Positions 22,108-24,334 of a DNA stretch of 24,334 nt are shown piece after piece (within the stretch, counting starts at the first letter, position 1; each line of letters starts with the position of its first letter). The stretch comes from a virus. Below the pieces are notes generated by a model. The model had not been told where the DNA came from, did not search any database, and worked only from the letters and a program-made list of their open reading frames with translations. Position numbers and translations under genes: made by a program. Location of the stretch: IMG/VR virus record IMGVR_UViG_3300030098_000529, positions 1 to 24,334 of that record. The stretch is one strand, 5' to 3'.

Positions 22108-22117
22108 GATACTCCTT
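22048..22117 (-). repeat. 70-bp gene-boundary repeat, copy 2
   Basis: This is the second copy of the segment at 21641-21710, about 90 % identical. Here it encodes the C-terminal codons of the 70-residue membrane protein (ending SWRRKMNIKKE) and the first 20 codons of a 25-residue frame. Genes on either side of the two copies are otherwise unrelated. Confidence 0.85.
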
Positions 22118-22286
22118 GCATTATTATATATGTTACTAGGGTGCATACAATGTATATGCCTATTGCATTATTTCCCCATACTAAAAAATATTGTAACAGG
22201 TTTAGATGTTTTAGTAAACCCACTACTAATATCATTACAAAGTAACCTGCAAAAACAGTTAATAGTATTAGCCATACTGCGCCCAT
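22074..22286 (-). CDS. Small two-span membrane protein (70 residues)
   Basis: Two hydrophobic segments are clear: residues about 3-24 (AVWLILLTVFAGYFVMILVV) and about 39-58 (NNAIGIYIVCTLVTYIIM), joined by a short loop (LKHLNLLQYFLVWG) and followed by a basic tail (SWRRKMNIKKE) that would lie in the cytoplasm. The positive tail lies in the duplicated 70-bp segment. A two-span small protein could be a holin, an antiholin or a superinfection-exclusion protein. It lies in the early arm, away from the virion genes, which favours a membrane-modifying or exclusion role. The ribosome site is weak; coupling to the upstream gene (19-nt overlap) may help. Confidence 0.55.
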   Translation of the reverse strand: MGAVWLILLTVFAGYFVMILVVGLLKHLNLLQYFLVWGNNAIGIYIVCTLVTYIIMQGVSWRRKMNIKKE

Positions 22287-22363
22287 ATCATCATCCCTAA
22301 TAAAAGCACTACCAAGAGTATTATGTAATAATCATTTGGGTCTTTGTCATTCCAATAGCTCAT
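22268..22363 (-). CDS. Tiny single-span membrane peptide (31 residues)
   Basis: ATG 22361-22363 with GGAG 7 nt upstream opens MSYWNDKDPNDYY followed by a hydrophobic helix IILLVVLLLGMMIWAQYG and TAA at 22268-22270. An acidic, polar N-terminus and one span are evident. The ATG overlaps the stop of the upstream membrane gene (ATGA). The good ribosome site and the overlap on both sides support expression. No function can be assigned. Confidence 0.55.
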   Translation of the reverse strand: MSYWNDKDPNDYYIILLVVLLLGMMIWAQYG

Positions 22364-22503
22364 GTTTCTACTCCAAAATTACAACGCACTAACAGTACAA
22401 ATATAAACAATGTGGCTACTAACATCCATTTAAGGAAGGATAGGAAGCCTGTGTAAGCTATCTCTGCCTGTGCCTGTGCGTCTTGTTTTACTTTATCGTC
22501 CAT
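22360..22503 (-). CDS. Small single-span membrane protein (47 residues)
   Basis: ATG 22501-22503 to TGA 22360-22362 encodes a hydrophilic, helical start (MDDKVKQDAQAQAEIAYTGF) and one membrane helix (FLKWMLVATLFIFVLLV) with a short tail RCNFGVET. Short proteins with an Asp/Lys/Gln/Ala helix leading into one C-terminal span recur in marine phages. It begins a run of three overlapping membrane genes (47, 31 and 70 residues). The ribosome site is GGTGG-like, inside the previous gene. Confidence 0.6.
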   Translation of the reverse strand: MDDKVKQDAQAQAEIAYTGFLSFLKWMLVATLFIFVLLVRCNFGVET

Positions 22504-22661
22504 TCTACCACCTCTCCTGTGTTCCATTTATCTGCTTCTACTTGTGCTTCTTCCTTTGTGTCAAACACTTTAACAGGTGTGTCTACTGTCCACATAGCAC
22601 CACACCCATCTTTGACATACTCAAAGCCCTCAAAAGGTTCAATCATTACTGCGTACTTCAT
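22488..22661 (-). CDS. Unknown 57-residue protein
   Basis: The start is placed at ATG 22659-22661 (MKYAVMIEPFEG), because AAAGGAGG lies 6 nt upstream; earlier in-frame starts lie inside or before that site. The protein has a strand-rich pattern (KYAVMIEP, AMWTVDTPVKVFDT) then a helix (KEEAQVEADKW) and a final strand (GEVVEWTIK), a plausible small beta-alpha-beta domain like those of nucleic-acid or protein-binding phage peptides. It overlaps the zinc-ribbon gene by 23 nt and the downstream membrane gene by 16 nt. Function unknown. Confidence 0.65.
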   Translation of the reverse strand: MKYAVMIEPFEGFEYVKDGCGAMWTVDTPVKVFDTKEEAQVEADKWNTGEVVEWTIK

Positions 22662-22809
22662 CTTCATCCTCCTTTGGTAAATATACATCTACATGGCTCT
22701 GACACTTAGGACAATGTAAGTTAGTGACCATGAGCCATGTGTCATCTTCTTCGCTGATGTCATGGTCACCTCCCCAGATTAGTTGTGTGTTACAGTGCCA
22801 ACAGTTCAT
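22639..22809 (-). CDS. Small zinc-ribbon protein (56 residues)
   Basis: ATG 22807-22809 to TGA 22639-22641. Two knuckles are evident, CWHC at residues 3-6 and CPKC at 33-36, with an acidic loop between (WGGDHDISEEDDTW) and a strand after (VDVYLPKED). This is a classical zinc-ribbon arrangement, and very similar short proteins are common in marine and other phages. Zinc ribbons of this size usually bind nucleic acid or RNA polymerase, so a transcription effect on the host is conceivable but unproven. GAGGAG lies about 11 nt upstream. Confidence 0.7.
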   Translation of the reverse strand: MNCWHCNTQLIWGGDHDISEEDDTWLMVTNLHCPKCQSHVDVYLPKEDEDEVRSND

Positions 22810-22930
22810 CGTCTTCTTGCTCCTCTTCTACACAAAATCTAATCCACACTACTCCTTCAAATCTTTGCACCTCATCCCAATTATGGTCAGGGCAAGTTTC
22901 TAACCACTTTTGAAATTCTTCTTCAGTCAT
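22790..22930 (-). CDS. Small acidic protein (46 residues)
   Basis: ATG 22928-22930 overlaps the previous stop (TAATG) and has AAGGTG 7 nt upstream. The product begins MTEEEFQKWLETCPDHNWDE, continues with a strand (VQRFEGVVWIRFCV) and ends in an acidic tail (EEEQEDDELLAL). The tryptophan-rich short core and acidic tail suggest a small single-domain protein. It overlaps the zinc-ribbon gene by 20 nt. No family is recognised. Confidence 0.6.
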   Translation of the reverse strand: MTEEEFQKWLETCPDHNWDEVQRFEGVVWIRFCVEEEQEDDELLAL

Positions 22931-23208
22931 TAGTTCACCTTATCTTTCTTTTCTTTAGGTACATCTTCACTAAATATGTAGTCACTGTAGTGATTCGTAT
23001 ACCCATTATCTGATTTTGGTTGTGCAAAGTCAAACACTTTACTGATTAACCAAGAGCTATTCCTAATCTTTTCTATAGTGTTGTACTCCAATGGTACACC
23101 TTCAGATACTTGATTGTCTAAGTCTTTCATGGCATTTATAAGTTCTAAGAAATCATATCTCTGGCTTACTGTGAAAGACACTACCTTTTCTGCTTGTTTG
23201 TTTGTCAT
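22930..23208 (-). CDS. Unknown 92-residue protein
   Basis: AGGAG lies 7 nt before the ATG. The protein begins MTNKQAEKVVSFTVSQRYDF and is helical to about residue 65 (LELINAMKDLDNQVS, IEKIRNSSWLISKVF), then turns polar with several Tyr and Asp (YTNHYSDYIFSEDV) and ends in a Lys-rich tail. No cysteines or membrane segment. No family is recognised. It sits among other small early genes of unknown role. Confidence 0.6.
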   Translation of the reverse strand: MTNKQAEKVVSFTVSQRYDFLELINAMKDLDNQVSEGVPLEYNTIEKIRNSSWLISKVFDFAQPKSDNGYTNHYSDYIFSEDVPKEKKDKVN

Positions 23209-23210
23209 AT

Positions 23211-23633
23211 TTATTCTCCTCTTTCTATTACTTCTGGTTCATCTACACTTATGATAATGGAGTGTACACCACCCTTACCGTTCTCACTATACTTATATGC
23301 TTCTTGGACAGTCAGGTAATCTCCTACATCAGCATACTTGCGTAAACCTTTGATAGAAAATCTTTTGTCACCTCTGCTTTTACTTTTGTAAAACTTTAAG
23401 GTAGTCTCTGCACCAAAGATAAACTCTGCATCATACTCATCGCACTCACCTTTTTCTAGTCCATCAAAGGTACAACACAATGCTTTAGAGTACCAATCCT
23501 GTATAGGTTTAGTTGCATCCATGATAGATTTCTCTAGCATAGTCTTAGTCAGCTTGATAGTGAACCTATTGTCAGTGAATGTAGTCTCCTCTATCATGCC
23601 ATTATTAACTTGTGTTTGAATTACATTAGTCAT
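23211..23633 (-). CDS. Unknown 140-residue protein with a basic strand-rich core
   Basis: After an N-terminal helix-strand region (residues 1-75), the segment about 80-112 reads TTLKFYKSKSRGDKRFSIKG followed by LRKYADVGDYLTV, basic and strand-rich. This vaguely recalls DNA-binding pseudobarrel domains such as the N-terminal domain of EcoRII, but I hold that only as a weak suggestion. Two adjacent cysteines (CC at about 53-54) and one more occur without metal-site spacing. It starts with AAGGAT upstream, 2 nt after the previous stop. Function unknown. Confidence 0.6.
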   Translation of the reverse strand: MTNVIQTQVNNGMIEETTFTDNRFTIKLTKTMLEKSIMDATKPIQDWYSKALCCTFDGLEKGECDEYDAEFIFGAETTLKFYKSKSRGDKRFSIKGLRKYADVGDYLTVQEAYKYSENGKGGVHSIIISVDEPEVIERGE

Positions 23634-23635
23634 TA

Positions 23636-23848
23636 TTAATATCCTTCCATATAGTTATATTGATTCGATGAAAATATACTAGGTCTTTCTGGTGGAATGT
23701 CAACAAGAGTTTTAATATGTTCATAACTCACAAAGCACCCACCTTTCTCTTGTTCGTAAACTTTAGTTGCCCATGTTTCACACTGCTCAAGGCTAGCGAA
23801 TTGCATAACCATGAGCAGTCCATAAGTTGTTATAGTTTCAGTTATCAT
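23636..23848 (-). CDS. Unknown 70-residue protein
   Basis: GGAG lies 8 nt before ATG 23846-23848. The N-terminal half is hydrophobic and strand-helix-like (TYGLLMVMQFASLEQCETWA), resembling short phage proteins with a signal-free alpha-beta core; the remainder is polar (SYEHIKTLVDIPPERPS) and ends aromatic (NQYNYMEGY). It has two cysteines. It overlaps the upstream gene by 11 nt. No function can be given. Confidence 0.55.
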   Translation of the reverse strand: MITETITTYGLLMVMQFASLEQCETWATKVYEQEKGGCFVSYEHIKTLVDIPPERPSIFSSNQYNYMEGY

Positions 23849-24077
23849 TGTCTAAACTCCAATCATATTTCATGTGTTTCCTAACACCTAAGTTATCACA
23901 TAAGTAGTAGTATAAGTTATCTATCAGGTCTGCCTTACCTTTGAACAAGTCCTCATAGTTATCCATGCTCATAATCTCGTTAAGGGTAAGACTGCCCACC
24001 TTCTCCATGTGTATATGGTTTGAAGGTGTATCAGCATATTCAGTCTTACTCTTTGCGTATTCTTTTATCGGTATCAT
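23838..24077 (-). CDS. Unknown 79-residue protein
   Basis: AAGGAG lies 8 nt before the ATG, which overlaps the previous stop as ATGA. The protein starts MIPIKEYAKSKTEYADTPSN, has a His-Met containing turn (HIHMEKVGSLTLNEI), a helical part (YEDLFKGKADLIDNLYYYL) and an acidic end. Nothing diagnostic is visible. Coupled translation with the DUF932-like gene suggests they are expressed together. Confidence 0.55.
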   Translation of the reverse strand: MIPIKEYAKSKTEYADTPSNHIHMEKVGSLTLNEIMSMDNYEDLFKGKADLIDNLYYYLCDNLGVRKHMKYDWSLDNDN

Positions 24078-24334
24078 GCTACTAACTCCTTAAAGATAGG
24101 AGATGATACCCATTGTGACACTTCGTTCTCTCGCTTCCACATTGACTCAGATGCAGTATCGTAGCCAGTGTTTCTAAGAGCGAAACCATTTCTCTCATCT
24201 GCGTAAGATGAATAGTTAGTCAAAGCACTATATAAGGCAAATACATTAGCACCTCTGGTGATTCGCTCTTGATTGTATAGCTTGAGCATCTTCTCAGCTT
24301 TACGTTCAGACTTAATCATCTTCTCTAGCACCTC
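24074..24334 (-). CDS. C-terminus of a DUF932-like phage/plasmid protein (partial)
   Basis: The frame is open to the right edge, so the start lies outside; at least 86 C-terminal residues are present. The pattern ERITRGANVFALYSALTNYS followed by a SYADERNGF region and a closing KRENEVSQWV resembles the C-terminal part of DUF932 (phage/plasmid-like protein TIGR03299) proteins, which end with a similar ...YNAVTEYVDH... segment. DUF932 proteins are large early proteins of unknown function in phages and plasmids. The call is by pattern on a fragment and is moderate. Confidence 0.45.
   Translation of the reverse strand, partial: EVLEKMIKSERKAEKMLKLYNQERITRGANVFALYSALTNYSSYADERNGFALRNTGYDTASESMWKRENEVSQWVSSPIFKELVA

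Noticed and set aside
22123-22128. TATAAT on the minus strand as a possible promoter -10 upstream of 22107
   Set aside because: The -35 position reads TTGTAT, only a partial match, the hexamer lies inside the coding sequence for the two-span membrane protein, and the region is generally A+T-rich.

Overview
This window is an A+T-rich segment of a tailed dsDNA phage, very probably a marine podovirus of the type of SAR116 phage HMO-2011 and its Roseobacter/pelagiphage relatives. Three things point there. The family A DNA polymerase carries a DnaJ-like four-cysteine zinc finger, the trait HMO-2011 is known for. The replication set is integrase, primase, DnaB-type helicase, PolA, SSB-like protein, RecB/Cas4-like exonuclease and T7-type endonuclease I. 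A monomeric class II (cobalamin-dependent) ribonucleotide reductase follows. No RNA polymerase, rRNA, tRNA or CRISPR array is visible, and the host cannot be named from sequence alone.

Layout. Positions 1-8554 are read rightward and form part of the late (virion) arm: the tail end of an unknown gene, a one-membrane-span holin-like protein, a 684-residue Ala/Gln-rich protein with eleven tandem 22-residue repeats, a LysM protein, two unknown virion-type proteins, and a 1151-residue protein that starts with TTG behind a strong ribosome binding site. These look like internal/ejection proteins and accessories. From 8551 to the right edge everything is read leftward. The two arms converge with a 4-bp overlap of stop codons and no visible terminator.

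Leftward arm, in transcription order from the right edge. (1) 24334-20928 is a dense block of about twenty very small genes, mostly overlapping by 4-34 nt: a DUF932-like C-terminus, unknown acidic proteins, two small zinc-binding proteins, several one- or two-span membrane peptides, and a duplicated 70-bp gene-boundary cassette. (2) 20955-15013 is the replication operon: tyrosine integrase, Toprim primase, zinc ribbon/GIY-YIG-like protein, helicase and DNA polymerase, every junction overlapping by 2-8 nt. (3) A perfect sigma70-type promoter (TTGACA, 16 bp, TATAAT) at the 3' end of the polymerase gene probably drives the third block: SSB-like protein, exonuclease, endonuclease I, a hypothetical, DUF3310, a MazG/HisE-like pyrophosphohydrolase, small genes, the reductase, an RMF-like protein, a 50-residue protein and an adenine methyltransferase.

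Together the leftward genes take over DNA metabolism: host DNA breakdown and junction resolution (exonuclease, endonuclease I), dNTP supply (reductase, pyrophosphohydrolase) and genome copying. The integrase points to a temperate capacity, yet it is translationally coupled to the replication genes. Many of the smallest genes were found by reading the minus strand for start codons with ribosome binding sites and overlapping stops.
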